DNA of 64,000 bases, from assembly GCA_017643385.1 (NCBI GenBank), contig JAEPNN010000006.1:124001-188000 (forward strand), given 5' to 3'. Of the stretch, positions 21,701-28,844 are shown piece after piece. Source of the stretch: Dinoroseobacter sp. (GTDB lineage: Bacteria > Pseudomonadota > Alphaproteobacteria > Rhodobacterales > Rhodobacteraceae). The position numbers and the translations under genes were made by a program. The notes beneath the pieces were generated by a model, which saw nothing but the letters and a program-made list of their open reading frames with translations, did not search any database and had not been told where the DNA came from. Position 1 is the first letter of the stretch. Every line of letters starts with the position of its first letter.

Positions 21701-23950
21701 TGCGTCTTCAAACGACATAATATCCGCTAAGGCGGCGGCCACAAACTCTCCGACAGAATGTCCGAGCATGTGCGTTGGCGTAATGCCCTTCTCACGCCAG
21801 AGCTTGGCCATCGCGTAAGAGACCAAAAACAGGGCGGGTTGTGCGCGCGATGTTTGGCGCAATGCCTCTGCTGCCTCCGAAGATTTATCCTCGCCAACGA
21901 GCAAATCCCGTAAGCAATCATCGGAACCGAACTGCGCGCGTAACACATCAAATCCAGCGTCGAGCACATGCCTGAAAACCTGATTTTTCGCGTAAAGCCC
22001 CGCCGCCATCCCGGGGTACTGCGCACCCTGCCCGGGAAACATGAAGCAAACCGGTACCGTATCTAATGCGCGTCTTGGCGCGCTTGGTTTGGACTGCAGG
22101 GCGGCTATCGCGCTTGATTTGGATTTCGCAGCAACAGCGAACCGGAAAGCATGCTGCTGGCGACCATTTTGCAAGGTATTGGCAACATCCGCGAGCACCA
22201 AGCCTGTGTCCGCTTCCAGAGCCGCGGCAAGGTTCTGCACCGCGATGCCCAGAGCTTCCGAAGTTTTGGCAGACAGAGGTAAAATCTGAAGATCATCAAC
22301 TTTGTCGGGGTCGCATACTGCTGGCTCCGGCGCTTCCTCGAGAACCAGATGCACATTGGTTCCACCTACACCAAATCCACTTACTCCAGCGCGCAACGGA
22401 CCAGTTCCAGTCCAAGACAGCCCACCGTCAGGAACAAAGAACGGGCCGCCTTCGAAATCGATCCGTGGATTTGGCGATGTGAAATGAGCCACGGGTGGGA
22501 TTTCGCGCGCCCTAAACATTTCAAGGACCTTGATCGCGCTGACAACACCAGCCGCAGCATCAAGGTGACCGACGTTCCCTTTCACCGAACCAATCGCAAT
22601 TGATCCAGAGGCCGCTGCACCGCCAAATGCCTCGGTCAGCCCTCTGATTTCAATTGGGTCCCCCAAAGGTGTCGCAGTTCCATGGCATTCGATATAGCTG
22701 ATCGAAGACGGGTTGATGTCTGCGTCTTTGTGGGCCATCGCGATGGCCTCGGCTTGGCCTTGAACAGACGGTGCCGTGAATGCGATTTTGTCTGCGCCGT
22801 CGTTGTTGATACCGACGCCTTTGATCACGCCCAGAATGTGATCCTTGTCGCGGACGGCCTTCGATAAGGTCTTCAGCACCAAAACACCCGCACCATGCCC
22901 GAAGACGGTACCGCCCGCATCCTTGTCAAATGGGCGACACAAACCATCAGTAGAGGCCATGCCTCCTTCTTTTGCGACATACCCGCGGTTCTGAGGGAAA
23001 GTAATTGAAACACCGCCAGCAAGGGCCGCTTCACACTGGCCAGCCCGTAAGGCGGTAACAGCCTGTGCAATCGCGGTCAGCGACGTCGAGCAAGTCGTCG
23101 ACACCGAGATCGCAGGTCCCTTCAGGTTCAGCTTGAAAGCCACCCGCGTTGCCAGAGTGTCCGCGATGTTGCCCGTGAAGGCGTTGTAGTTTTCCAGTTG
23201 AAAGCCTGACGTGAAGCCGTCAACGGCCTTACGGTCGCGTAGCACATTGTTGTGGAGATACGTGCTGTGCGTGGCCCCGGCATAAACGCCGATCGACTTA
23301 CCCTCGCGTGCAACATCAACTGCAGCATCCTCAAGTGCTTGGGCACAAAGCTCCAGAAAAACACGTGCTTGCGGATCCATTTGATCGGCTTCGGTCGGCA
23401 GAATCCCAAAGTACTTTGCATCGAATTGATCGACGTCTTTCAGAACCGACCGCGCTGGAACATAGTTTGGGTCAGAGCGGATATCCGCACCGTGAGTGTC
23501 TTCCAGTTCAGAAGGTTCAAAGCGATCAATCAGATTATCGCCGTTTTGGATGTGTTTCCAGAATTCTGCACTGGTTTCAGCGCCAGGTAAGCGTGCAGCA
23601 TAGCCAATGATCGCGATGGCGCGTTCGTCGTTAATCTCTTCAGTTTTCCGGCGCTTGGACGGTTGCGGCGGTGCATCGGGCGTTCGCCCAACCTGATCCG
23701 CGATTGCTCTGGCCAGATCTCCGAGCCTTGGCGTTTCAAACATTTGGGTCATGTCCACTTCGACGCCCAACGCCTTTTGCATGCGGCTCCGCGCCGTAAC
23801 CAAGGTCATCGAGGTCCCACCCGCTTCGAAGAACGTCACATCGTCAGCGATCTGGCCGCAATGCAGCAAGTCATCCCAGATTGCGCAGACAATCCTACGT
23901 ATTTCTGAAGCATCGCGCTGGGAGGCGTTCCCGTTGACAGGGTGCTGCAT
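15749..23950 (-). CDS. Hybrid PKS-NRPS megasynthase: ACP-KS-AT-ACP-aminotransferase-C-A-PCP
   Basis: 2733 residues. Domains: ACP1 ~15-90 (Ser47, GGTSM). KS ~110-540 (Cys287 in STTCSTS; His423, His462). AT ~635-945 (Ser732 in GHSVGE; HAFH at 827-830, the malonyl-CoA signature). ACP2 ~1025-1100 (Ser1061). An Ala/Pro/Lys linker ~1105-1220. A class-III PLP aminotransferase ~1260-1670 (Lys1508 in YGKVVGGG). Condensation ~1690-2110 (HHIVCDG 1819-1825). Adenylation ~2135-2620 (TSGSTGTPKG; Lys2617). PCP ~2640-2712 (Ser2674). No KR, DH or ER. By analogy with the mycosubtilin (MycA) and microcystin (McyE) modules, the beta-keto group is transaminated and the beta-amino acyl chain joined to an amino acid. 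My hand-read specificity code is DILQLGMIWK, one change from the glycine code DILQLGLIWK. No acyl-ligase precedes ACP1, so the starter must be loaded in trans. Confidence 0.93.
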   Translation of the reverse strand: MQHPVNGNASQRDASEIRRIVCAIWDDLLHCGQIADDVTFFEAGGTSMTLVTARSRMQKALGVEVDMTQMFETPRLGDLARAIADQVGRTPDAPPQPSKRRKTEEINDERAIAIIGYAARLPGAETSAEFWKHIQNGDNLIDRFEPSELEDTHGADIRSDPNYVPARSVLKDVDQFDAKYFGILPTEADQMDPQARVFLELCAQALEDAAVDVAREGKSIGVYAGATHSTYLHNNVLRDRKAVDGFTSGFQLENYNAFTGNIADTLATRVAFKLNLKGPAISVSTTCSTSLTAIAQAVTALRAGQCEAALAGGVSITFPQNRGYVAKEGGMASTDGLCRPFDKDAGGTVFGHGAGVLVLKTLSKAVRDKDHILGVIKGVGINNDGADKIAFTAPSVQGQAEAIAMAHKDADINPSSISYIECHGTATPLGDPIEIRGLTEAFGGAAASGSIAIGSVKGNVGHLDAAAGVVSAIKVLEMFRAREIPPVAHFTSPNPRIDFEGGPFFVPDGGLSWTGTGPLRAGVSGFGVGGTNVHLVLEEAPEPAVCDPDKVDDLQILPLSAKTSEALGIAVQNLAAALEADTGLVLADVANTLQNGRQQHAFRFAVAAKSKSSAIAALQSKPSAPRRALDTVPVCFMFPGQGAQYPGMAAGLYAKNQVFRHVLDAGFDVLRAQFGSDDCLRDLLVGEDKSSEAAEALRQTSRAQPALFLVSYAMAKLWREKGITPTHMLGHSVGEFVAAALADIMSFEDALTLVAKRGALMQAQPPGAMLSVRASLEAIEPYLGIVDLAAANAPKLQVLSGPEEVIGELEAKLSGAGLMHRRLHTSHAFHSSMMDAVGDGLLEVIRTVSLYPPQIEIISTVTGKALSADEATDPAYWAGQARASVRFADALESVADTSSGMLLEVGPGNALSTFATQTLKRDQYAGTTTSMPGADAQFDPSQKIAEAIGELWCAGVPIDWRKVTNAGHQKVSLPGPVFMRKRHWVEPMASIGTEDLKPVPPKPFVPTPATIPAQEAPSMSQSTPRIARLRTELTQLFADLSGEELGLSELDIPFLELGFDSLFMGQASQAISKTYGVDMSFREMLSDHPTIGALSAHIDAVLPEDVTEKADEIEVAAPASLIEAQMANSPAAPSMNPSLRGDVAAVAQAQLLTMQNVFAEQMRALAGGQVAAPAAMHQPKPVAIAPQTETQSKPQAAKPKPNDEPVQGKSKAFKFGRGPNTSGADLNDVQLRFAEDLAQEYSAKFAGSKAHTQSYRKAHADPRSVAGFRPEWKELTFPIVAEKSKGAWIEDVDGNRFVDLVNGFGQTAFGHAPDFVSDAVKAQLEKGYALGPQADQAGPVAGRFAKMVGHERVTFCNTGSEAVMAAMRLARAVTGREQVVVFSNDYHGQFDEVLVKGRTRGTNPAALPIAPGIPRAAVSNMVVLEYGADSTLDWINANGDDIAAVVVEPVQSRNPELRPADFVRALRDLTQENGAALVIDEVVTGFRTHAKGMQGVWDIQPDMATYGKVVGGGMPIGVLAGNARFMDALDGGYWNYADDSEPTVAPTFFAGTFVRHPLVVAAVDAVLDYLETQGDKLWVDSADRAKALANSMNAAMEERGLPPLVKHYSSWFVIKTTQHDPRATLLYPLMRLQGVHLLDGFCGFLTTEHGDAECAKVLKAFEVALDRLQSVGILAAETETVKSPAAAQDIPLTEAQREIWMVHQLSDTAATSFNESVSLTIRGTLDHDLLFSSLNDVVARHDALRARFSKNGSSFRIAEGSTPTPEIIDLRGEANVDKALSAFLSEDAHRPVDLISGPPIRATLVRLTDDKHVFVLTAHHIVCDGWSFNTVINDLAAIYSARISQSDPDLAAAPSFAAYAQSDTTRTAKQETRDYWADILSNVPDLPDLPTDRPRTAQRSFNGNTVSIDIPADRIACLKKAGGKLGATLYSTVLAGLQITLGRIAGSQEVVLCTPMGGQAQLDDQSLVGHLVNFLPIRADFDLEEAVGDHVKRAADAVISAQDHSAYTLGTMVRDLKMPRHLNRLPISEVQYNLERVAENLKLGTAEAEMRGNPKAGVNYDLFFNCVEGPKGLRIEVDHNADLFDGSTVARWAQHLGSVLEAICESPATPIKNLPLLSAEEEKAFAHQFNATEMGFDRQMTVHDLISAQVEKSPDQIAVTGSDRSLTYRELAERSDSVASHIQSQVSGSGQRIGVALPRDTELLVGLLGVLKAGHTYVPLDPSQPVERQRTVLKTAEAKAVLCPETAGVDLTLSSDCIAIDPSKAPSGVTPNSADISGDQAAYVIFTSGSTGTPKGVEIPHSAVVNFLLSMAWQPGLTASDKLLSVTTVSFDIAVLELFLPLTVGAQVEIATREDVLDGFRLVERLEAGDITVMQATPTLWAMLLEAGLSLKPGLKLLAGGEPIAADLAERLLKGGVDLWNMYGPTETTIWSSVQRLQLGQPVTIGAPIANTQLHVLDANNQLCVPGQVGELNIGGDGLALGYLGQPDLTASAFRDVKIAGQHARLYKTGDLAIREADGHLRLLGRRDGQIKLRGFRIELGEIEARLRAHPSVSAAAVALAKGSSEIDQLAAYVVPQNNEDLDQDVLKRSLADQLPDYMVPTAWSVVEALPQTTNGKLDRKALPSLRTEGSAPKKAVDLPSGETETKIAAIWGTVLGLENTSVTATLFQLGTDSLGIFRLAARLMEAGFEIEARDVFANPSVRELAAHIDAAKPNKPKRPSLKDFTRTPRTGT

Positions 23951-24449
23951 AAACCAGTCCTACATTCCGGCGCGGCCGCTCCTCACAAGGGATCGTGTGC
24001 CCGCAAACACAATTGCAGTCTTGCAGTGCCCGCCCCCTGACCCTGGCAGACCCTGCATTCATAGCAAATCAGTGAAATTCCGGCGATAGAATACAGCCTT
24101 TTTATGGCGCAAGGATACGTTTTCAGTCGCATCATTATACCGTATCATATTGCTTTTATTTAATTTTAAGTTAGATCTCAGATCTGGTAGCGACTGAACT
24201 GATGGAACCAATCAACCAAGTCGTGGTTCATTGTTGCGAAGTACCGGAAAGCCAACCCATTATCTTTGGCTTTGACGGCCTAGGCGACGTTTTTCTTGTA
24301 CTTAAACCCGATTTCCTGCGCAGCTTTCTGACACAGATTTAGTCAAGCGCGATGATGGCACACATTGTGCATTTGAACAGACTTTGGACAGTGGTAGGAG
24401 CAGTGTTCGAGGCCGCGTTTCCGCATTTTTTTAAGATGCGCTTCGACCG
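23951..24449. other. Intergenic region upstream of the megasynthase, about 500 bp
   Basis: Holds the megasynthase ribosome-binding site (AGGAC just upstream of 23950) and an AT-rich stretch at ~24085-24180 that is the best candidate promoter zone, with a doubled AGATCT (24173-24178 and 24180-24185). A degraded minus-strand reading frame lies at 24178-24345. No tRNA, repeat array or insertion-sequence end was recognised. Confidence 0.5.
24178..24345 (-). pseudogene. Possible remnant of an unidentified coding sequence
   Basis: Minus-strand translation gives a protein-like C-terminus (AQEIGFKYKKNVA, then after one in-frame TAG, KDNGLAFRYFATMNHDLVDW) ending in TGA at 24178-24180. The composition looks like real protein rather than chance translation, but no start is present and the frame is broken by the amber codon, so it would be a decayed gene fragment. 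I do not recognise the family. Confidence 0.25.
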
Positions 24450-25292
24450 TTATGGCTCTCGCATTTCAGCGCGGCTGTTGAGGATCTGGCGCCGTACAAA
24501 GACAATGACGAATACAAGCGTCAACAGAAGTATAATCGTCGGTGCAGGGGCGCTATCGATGAAAAAGCTGGCATATGTCCCCAGCAACATCGCGCTCATG
24601 CAAACCAGCACGGACACCCAGAGCATTTGCGAGAACTTTCGAACAACAAGAAATGCAATTGCGCCCGGCGCGATCAGGAGGCCGATGGCGAGGATAAGCC
24701 CAACGGCAGAGAGTGTGGCAACAATCGTCAGTGACAAAGCGGCAAGAAGCCCATAGTGCAACCAACCTACCCAAAGCCCTGACGCCTTTGCCTGGGCAGG
24801 ATCAAAACCGTGCAGCAGCAAATCCCGCCACTTCAGAACCAATCCCAGTCCGACAACGCAGGAGATCAGGGCAGACGACAGCAATTCAGACGGATCAACG
24901 CCCAGCATATTTCCAAACAGGATGTGGTCGAGATGTGCGTTTGTTTCGACAGAAACGTAGAGCACAATCCCCAGTCCGAACATCCCAGAAAATACAACGC
25001 CCATCACCGTGTCTTGTTTTATCCGACTGTTGTCAGATACGTATCCTGTCGCCAAAGCGCAGACCATTCCTGCAACGAATGCCCCAAGCAAAAGTGGCGC
25101 TCCAATGACGTAGGCCAAGACGATCCCGGGCAGCACAGCATGAGAGACCGCGTCTCCCATCAAAGCCCACCCCTTCAACACAAGGAAACACGATAGCAAC
25201 GCGGTTGGAACAGACACGATCATTGAGATCAGAAATGCGTTCTGCATGAACCCAAACCGAAACGGCAACAGAAGCATTTCAAGGTCGATCAT
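24450..25292 (-). CDS. sitD: Manganese/iron ABC transporter permease SitD
   Basis: 280-residue ABC-3 family inner-membrane permease with about eight hydrophobic helices (for example LISMIVSVPTALLSCFLVL and LSLTIVATLSAVGLILAIG). The conserved GDAVSHAVLPGIVLAY cytoplasmic segment is at residues 45-60. Last gene of the sit operon, overlapping sitC by 4 bp. SitC and SitD form the heteromeric translocation channel. The metal is inferred from SitA ligands and upstream boxes. Confidence 0.87.
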   Translation of the reverse strand: MIDLEMLLLPFRFGFMQNAFLISMIVSVPTALLSCFLVLKGWALMGDAVSHAVLPGIVLAYVIGAPLLLGAFVAGMVCALATGYVSDNSRIKQDTVMGVVFSGMFGLGIVLYVSVETNAHLDHILFGNMLGVDPSELLSSALISCVVGLGLVLKWRDLLLHGFDPAQAKASGLWVGWLHYGLLAALSLTIVATLSAVGLILAIGLLIAPGAIAFLVVRKFSQMLWVSVLVCMSAMLLGTYASFFIDSAPAPTIILLLTLVFVIVFVRRQILNSRAEMREP

Positions 25293-26176
25293 GATCCAAC
25301 CTCGGAACCTAAATCCTCAGAAGGGCCCGCATCATGAACCTTGGATCTTCGACGCGCAGCGATCAGCCCATGCTTCGGCGCAAAAACAAACGCGGCAAGG
25401 AAAACAAGCGTCATAAGACACACGATGATGCCACCCGTAGCACCGTCGATAAAAAAGCTCAGATAAGCTCCGAAGAAGCTACAAAGGGCCCCGATCAAAA
25501 CCGAGACAATCAAAAGTCGGGGGAACCGATCGCACAACAGATAGGCGGTTGCCCCGGGCGTCACGACCATTGCAATCACCAAAAATGCACCAACGGTTTG
25601 CATCGCGGCCACGACCGAGGCCGACAACAAAACAAAGAACACTGCCTTCAGCAGATTTGGCCTCAATCCAATTGCGCGCGCGTGGCTTTCATCAAAGAAG
25701 GTGACCATCAGATCCTTCCATTTCGCGATGAGCACAAAAAGCGACACAGCCCCGATGATCGCCAACTGCAGCGTATCAGCCGGCGATATGGCCAGAATAT
25801 TGCCCATCGTAATGGTCTGAACCGACACAGAGACAGGGTTCAGCGATACGATGAAGAGGCCTAAGCCAAAGAAGGATGTGAAGATCAAGCCGATTACCAC
25901 GTCGACTTTCAGGCCGGATCTTTCTGACAGAAACAGCATTGCAGCGGCCGCAAGCCCTCCCGCGAGAAAGGCTCCCAGCGCAAATGGAAGTCCGAGAATA
26001 TATGCCCCTGCCACTCCGGGCACGACAGAATGCGCAAGCGCATCCCCAATCAGTGACCAGCCTTTCAGCATCAGATACGCGGACAGAAATGCACAAACTG
26101 CGCCAACAAGGGACGACACCCACATGGCGTTCGTCATGTAACCGTAACTGAAGGGCTCAAGCAGCGCTTCGATCAT
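25289..26176 (-). CDS. sitC: Manganese/iron ABC transporter permease SitC
   Basis: 295-residue ABC-3 permease, homologous to SitD, with [19 protein letters not shown] and eight or nine hydrophobic helices. The C-terminal ~25 residues are hydrophilic ([19 protein letters not shown]) and lie in the cytoplasm. It overlaps sitB by 4 bp at its start and sitD by 4 bp at its end, so the operon is tightly coupled. Confidence 0.88.
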   Translation of the reverse strand: MIEALLEPFSYGYMTNAMWVSSLVGAVCAFLSAYLMLKGWSLIGDALAHSVVPGVAGAYILGLPFALGAFLAGGLAAAAMLFLSERSGLKVDVVIGLIFTSFFGLGLFIVSLNPVSVSVQTITMGNILAISPADTLQLAIIGAVSLFVLIAKWKDLMVTFFDESHARAIGLRPNLLKAVFFVLLSASVVAAMQTVGAFLVIAMVVTPGATAYLLCDRFPRLLIVSVLIGALCSFFGAYLSFFIDGATGGIIVCLMTLVFLAAFVFAPKHGLIAARRRSKVHDAGPSEDLGSEVGS

Positions 26177-27057
26177 GTCTTGCGGTCCGAACGCTGCGTT
26201 TTCTCACCGTATTGAACGAAGGGACGTTCGTCATCGGTGAAGATCGTGACCTCTCGCGCGTCTTCATCATCGTGCAAGGTATCTCCACCCAAAGTGAAGT
26301 GGCGAAGGACGCCACCAAAGGCCAGTTCGAGGTTTTCACGCGTGAATGTCGTTTCCGTAGGACCGTAGCCAAGCACCGTGCCCTTCACCAGGATCGTACG
26401 ATCACAGAATTCCGGCACCGACCCCAGGTTGTGTGTTGAAACAAGCATGACCCGTCCTTCGTCACGCAGCTCTTTCAGAAGCGCCACGATCTGATCTTCA
26501 GTCTGCACATCAACGCCCGTAAATGGCTCATCCAGCAATATGACTTGACCGTTTTGTGCAAGAGCCCGCGCCAGAAACACGCGCTTGCGCTGGCCGCCGG
26601 ACAATTCCCCAATTTGTCGGTGTCGAAAGTCCTGCATGTTGACCCGCGCCAAGGCTTGATCGACGGCTTGGCGATCAGCCTCGCGTGCGCGGCGCAAGAA
26701 CCCCATATGACCGTATCGGCCCATCATCACGACATCTTCGACAAGCACCGGAAAGGCCCAATCCACTTCTTCTGATTGGGGAACATATGCGACGAGGTTC
26801 TTTGCGAGCGCTTCGCTCACTTTCATACCCAAGACACTGATCTCGCCCCTTGAGGCAGGCACGAACCCCATGATCGCTTTGAATAATGTCGACTTGCCTG
26901 CGCCGTTTACACCGACAAGCGCGGTCACGGTGCCCCTTGGAATTTCGAAACTTGCGTCATGTAATGCAGTGTGGCCGTTTCGATAAACGACCGTTACATC
27001 TTTCGCTGTTATGCCTGATGCGGCTGACGCCTGGTTCTGTGCCTGTGCAGCGCTCAT
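26173..27057 (-). CDS. sitB: Manganese/iron ABC transporter ATPase SitB
   Basis: 294-residue ABC ATPase: Walker [10 protein letters not shown] (~residues 48-56), signature [15 protein letters not shown], Walker [13 protein letters not shown] and the H-loop STHNLGSVP. It powers the SitC/SitD channel. Compared with the usual ~240-270 residues it has a short N-terminal and a longer C-terminal tail. It follows sitA after a 61-bp gap. Confidence 0.9.
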   Translation of the reverse strand: MSAAQAQNQASAASGITAKDVTVVYRNGHTALHDASFEIPRGTVTALVGVNGAGKSTLFKAIMGFVPASRGEISVLGMKVSEALAKNLVAYVPQSEEVDWAFPVLVEDVVMMGRYGHMGFLRRAREADRQAVDQALARVNMQDFRHRQIGELSGGQRKRVFLARALAQNGQVILLDEPFTGVDVQTEDQIVALLKELRDEGRVMLVSTHNLGSVPEFCDRTILVKGTVLGYGPTETTFTRENLELAFGGVLRHFTLGGDTLHDDEDAREVTIFTDDERPFVQYGEKTQRSDRKT

Positions 27058-27118
27058 TCCGGTTCCTTGTTGGTCGCAGCGCAGCAGACAAAAAATCCGC
27101 CATATGCTTGCGGGGTAT

Positions 27119-28021
27119 TCAGTTTGTCGTCGATGTCAGGCCTTGCGCAACCGTGGTCGCTGTGACGCGCAAAAGATCAAGATATGTGGGAACCGGTCCA
27201 TCTGCTTCGCTGAGCGAGTCCACATAGAGAACTCCCCCGAAGGCGGCGCCGGTTTCCCGGGCAACTTGCTCCGCCGGGGCTGTGCTGACGGTGCTTTCGC
27301 AGAAAACGACCGGGATATTATTCGCACGAACGCCATCAATGACTTTACGGACTTGCTGAGGTGTGCCGACCTGATCTGCATTCATCGGCCAGAGATACAA
27401 TTCCTGCATTCCGAAATCGCGGGCGAGATAGCTGAACGCCCCTTCGCAGGTCACCAGCCAACGCTGCGGCGTTGGGATTGTATCGATCTCTGCGCGAAGC
27501 GGTTCGATGGTTTCGCGCAAACTTGCCTTGTAAGCTTCCGCGTTCGACACGTAAATTTCTGCATTTTCAGGGTCTTGCGCAACAAAAGCGCGCGCGATGT
27601 TATCAATGTAAATGAGAGCGTTGTCCAACCCCATCCAGGCATGCGGGTTCGGCTTGCCTTCATAACTGCCGGAAGCGATCGAAATGGGCGTAATCCCATC
27701 GGTCAGCGTAACAGAGGGAACGTCACCCACATTGGTCAGGAACTGCTCAAACCACAGCTCCAGGTTCATTCCGTTCCACAAGATCAAGTCTGCATCGAAT
27801 GCACGCACGATATCGCGCGGGGTAGGCTCATAACCATGAATCTCTGCGCCGGGCTTGGTAATAGAAACGACCTCAGCCGCATCGCCAGCTACGTTGGAGG
27901 CCATATCGGCGAGCACTGTAAAGGTCGTGACGACCTTCATTTTGTCTTCCGCCTCCGCAGTTCCCACAAAAACGAAGGAAAGCAACGTAACGATTGCAAG
28001 ACATGTTTGTTTAGGACGCAT
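27119..28021 (-). CDS. sitA: Periplasmic manganese/iron-binding protein SitA
   Basis: 300 residues with a Sec signal peptide (residues 1-25, [17 protein letters not shown]). Cluster A-I binding protein. Visible metal ligands are His in EIHGYEPT, His in NPHAWM, Glu in VFCESTV and Asp in YVDSLSE. Two His plus two acidic residues, with no His-rich loop, is the Mn/Fe (SitA/MntC) pattern and not the three-His zinc pattern of ZnuA. Start is the ATG at 28021 with AGGAG about nine bases upstream. Two Mur-like boxes lie 39 and 68 bp upstream. Confidence 0.9.
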   Translation of the reverse strand: MRPKQTCLAIVTLLSFVFVGTAEAEDKMKVVTTFTVLADMASNVAGDAAEVVSITKPGAEIHGYEPTPRDIVRAFDADLILWNGMNLELWFEQFLTNVGDVPSVTLTDGITPISIASGSYEGKPNPHAWMGLDNALIYIDNIARAFVAQDPENAEIYVSNAEAYKASLRETIEPLRAEIDTIPTPQRWLVTCEGAFSYLARDFGMQELYLWPMNADQVGTPQQVRKVIDGVRANNIPVVFCESTVSTAPAEQVARETGAAFGGVLYVDSLSEADGPVPTYLDLLRVTATTVAQGLTSTTN

Positions 28022-28059
28022 CAAACAATCTCCTGAGTGCTAGGCCTAAGTTTTGTAAA

Positions 28060-28103
28060 TGAGAATAATTCGCAAAAGTCAAGCCAGATGCGAATTAGTC
28101 GCA
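28060..28103. promoter_or_regulatory. Two tandem Mur/Fur-type boxes upstream of sitA
   Basis: TGAGAATAATTCGCA (28060-28074) and TGCGAATTAGTCGCA (28089-28103) each differ by one base from the perfect palindrome TGCGAAT-N-ATTCGCA. Their centres are 29 bp apart, close to three helical turns. This fits cooperative binding by a Fur-superfamily manganese regulator (Mur) repressing sitABCD. The regulator gene is not in the window. Confidence 0.7.
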
Positions 28104-28189
28104 ATTGAGATACAAACGGTCGAACCTGTCCCTTGCGCCGCCTTGATGTGTTGAATCGCTTGACAATGTTTAACGCTGGCCCCACCACA

Positions 28190-28372
28190 AATCCGTTGGT
28201 GCCTGCAAACGCAGGTGAAAAGGGAATGCACCGGGCGAGCGAAGCTTGCCAAAGGGCAGCCGCCCCCGCGACCGTGATCAGACAAGGTCCGCCAATGCCA
28301 CTGGCAAATGCTGGGAAGGCAGGCAGACCGTGAAGCAAAGCTTCGAAGTCAGAAAGCCGGGAGACCTGCCAA
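28190..28372 (+). promoter_or_regulatory. Cobalamin (B12) riboswitch
   Basis: A consecutive set of conserved cobalamin-aptamer blocks is readable on the plus strand: GGTGAAAAGGGAATGCAC, GGCAGCCGCCCCCGCGACCGT (the L5/J6 core region), ATGCCACTGG...CTGGGAAGGC, and finally GTCAGAAAGCCGGGAGACCTGCC closing the P1 stem. It lies ~100 bases before the DUF1636-cobW-cobN start and should reduce expression of the whole cob operon when adenosylcobalamin is plentiful. Between aptamer and start codon, GCAACC (28383-28388) can pair with GGTTGC (28411-28416) as part of the expression platform. No U-tract follows, which favours translational control. Confidence 0.93.
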
Positions 28373-28469
28373 CGCCGAAACTGCAACCGGGCGGGGTGTC
28401 CCGGATGTCGGGTTGCCCAAGGCAAGGCCCCGTCATTCGTGCCCCTCTCAACGAGGAGCATTTTTTGCG

Positions 28470-28841
28470 ATGACGCAGAGCACGAAACCGATAGAGGTTC
28501 TCGTATGCATTAAGTGCCGTCGTGAAGGCATTGATTCTGAAGGAGAAACCCGCCCAGGCACCAAGCTCCTTAATGCCTTGGAAGGCGCAAACCCTCCGGC
28601 CTCAATTCAGATCAAAGCCGTTGAATGTTTGTCTAACTGCTCGCGCGGCTGTTCGGTCGCCCTCAGGGGGCCGGGACGCTGGAGCTATGTCTATGGAAAC
28701 CTGGACGAAAAGCTTGCAGAAACCGTACTTGAGGGTGCCGCAAAATACCAATCGACGGCCGACGGATTGGTTCCGTGGCGCGAAAGACCCGAACATTTCC
28801 GTAAAAATTGCATCGCCCGTATTCCCCCAATGGAGGCCTGA
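28470..28841 (+). CDS. DUF1636 protein, B12-regulon thioredoxin-like metal-binding protein
   Basis: 123 residues. An N-terminal CIKCRREG and a later CLSNCSRGCSVAL give five cysteines spaced like the thioredoxin-fold 2Fe-2S ferredoxin-like DUF1636 proteins. These are regularly found in riboswitch-controlled cobalamin loci, but their role is not established; handling of metal or electrons in corrin synthesis is an inference. Start ATG 28470, with GAGGAG at 28453-28458 (spacing a little long). CobW follows after 3 bp. Confidence 0.75.
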   Translation: MTQSTKPIEVLVCIKCRREGIDSEGETRPGTKLLNALEGANPPASIQIKAVECLSNCSRGCSVALRGPGRWSYVYGNLDEKLAETVLEGAAKYQSTADGLVPWRERPEHFRKNCIARIPPMEA

Positions 28842-28844
28842 TAC

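Noticed and set aside
24420-24449. Possible terminator after sitD
   Set aside because: CGCAT/ATGCG can pair across an A-rich loop, but the stem is only 5 bp and no T-run follows on the minus strand.
24450-28021. Zinc transporter ZnuABC
   Set aside because: SitA lacks the His-rich loop and third His of ZnuA, there are two different permeases, and the upstream boxes resemble Mur and not Zur sites.
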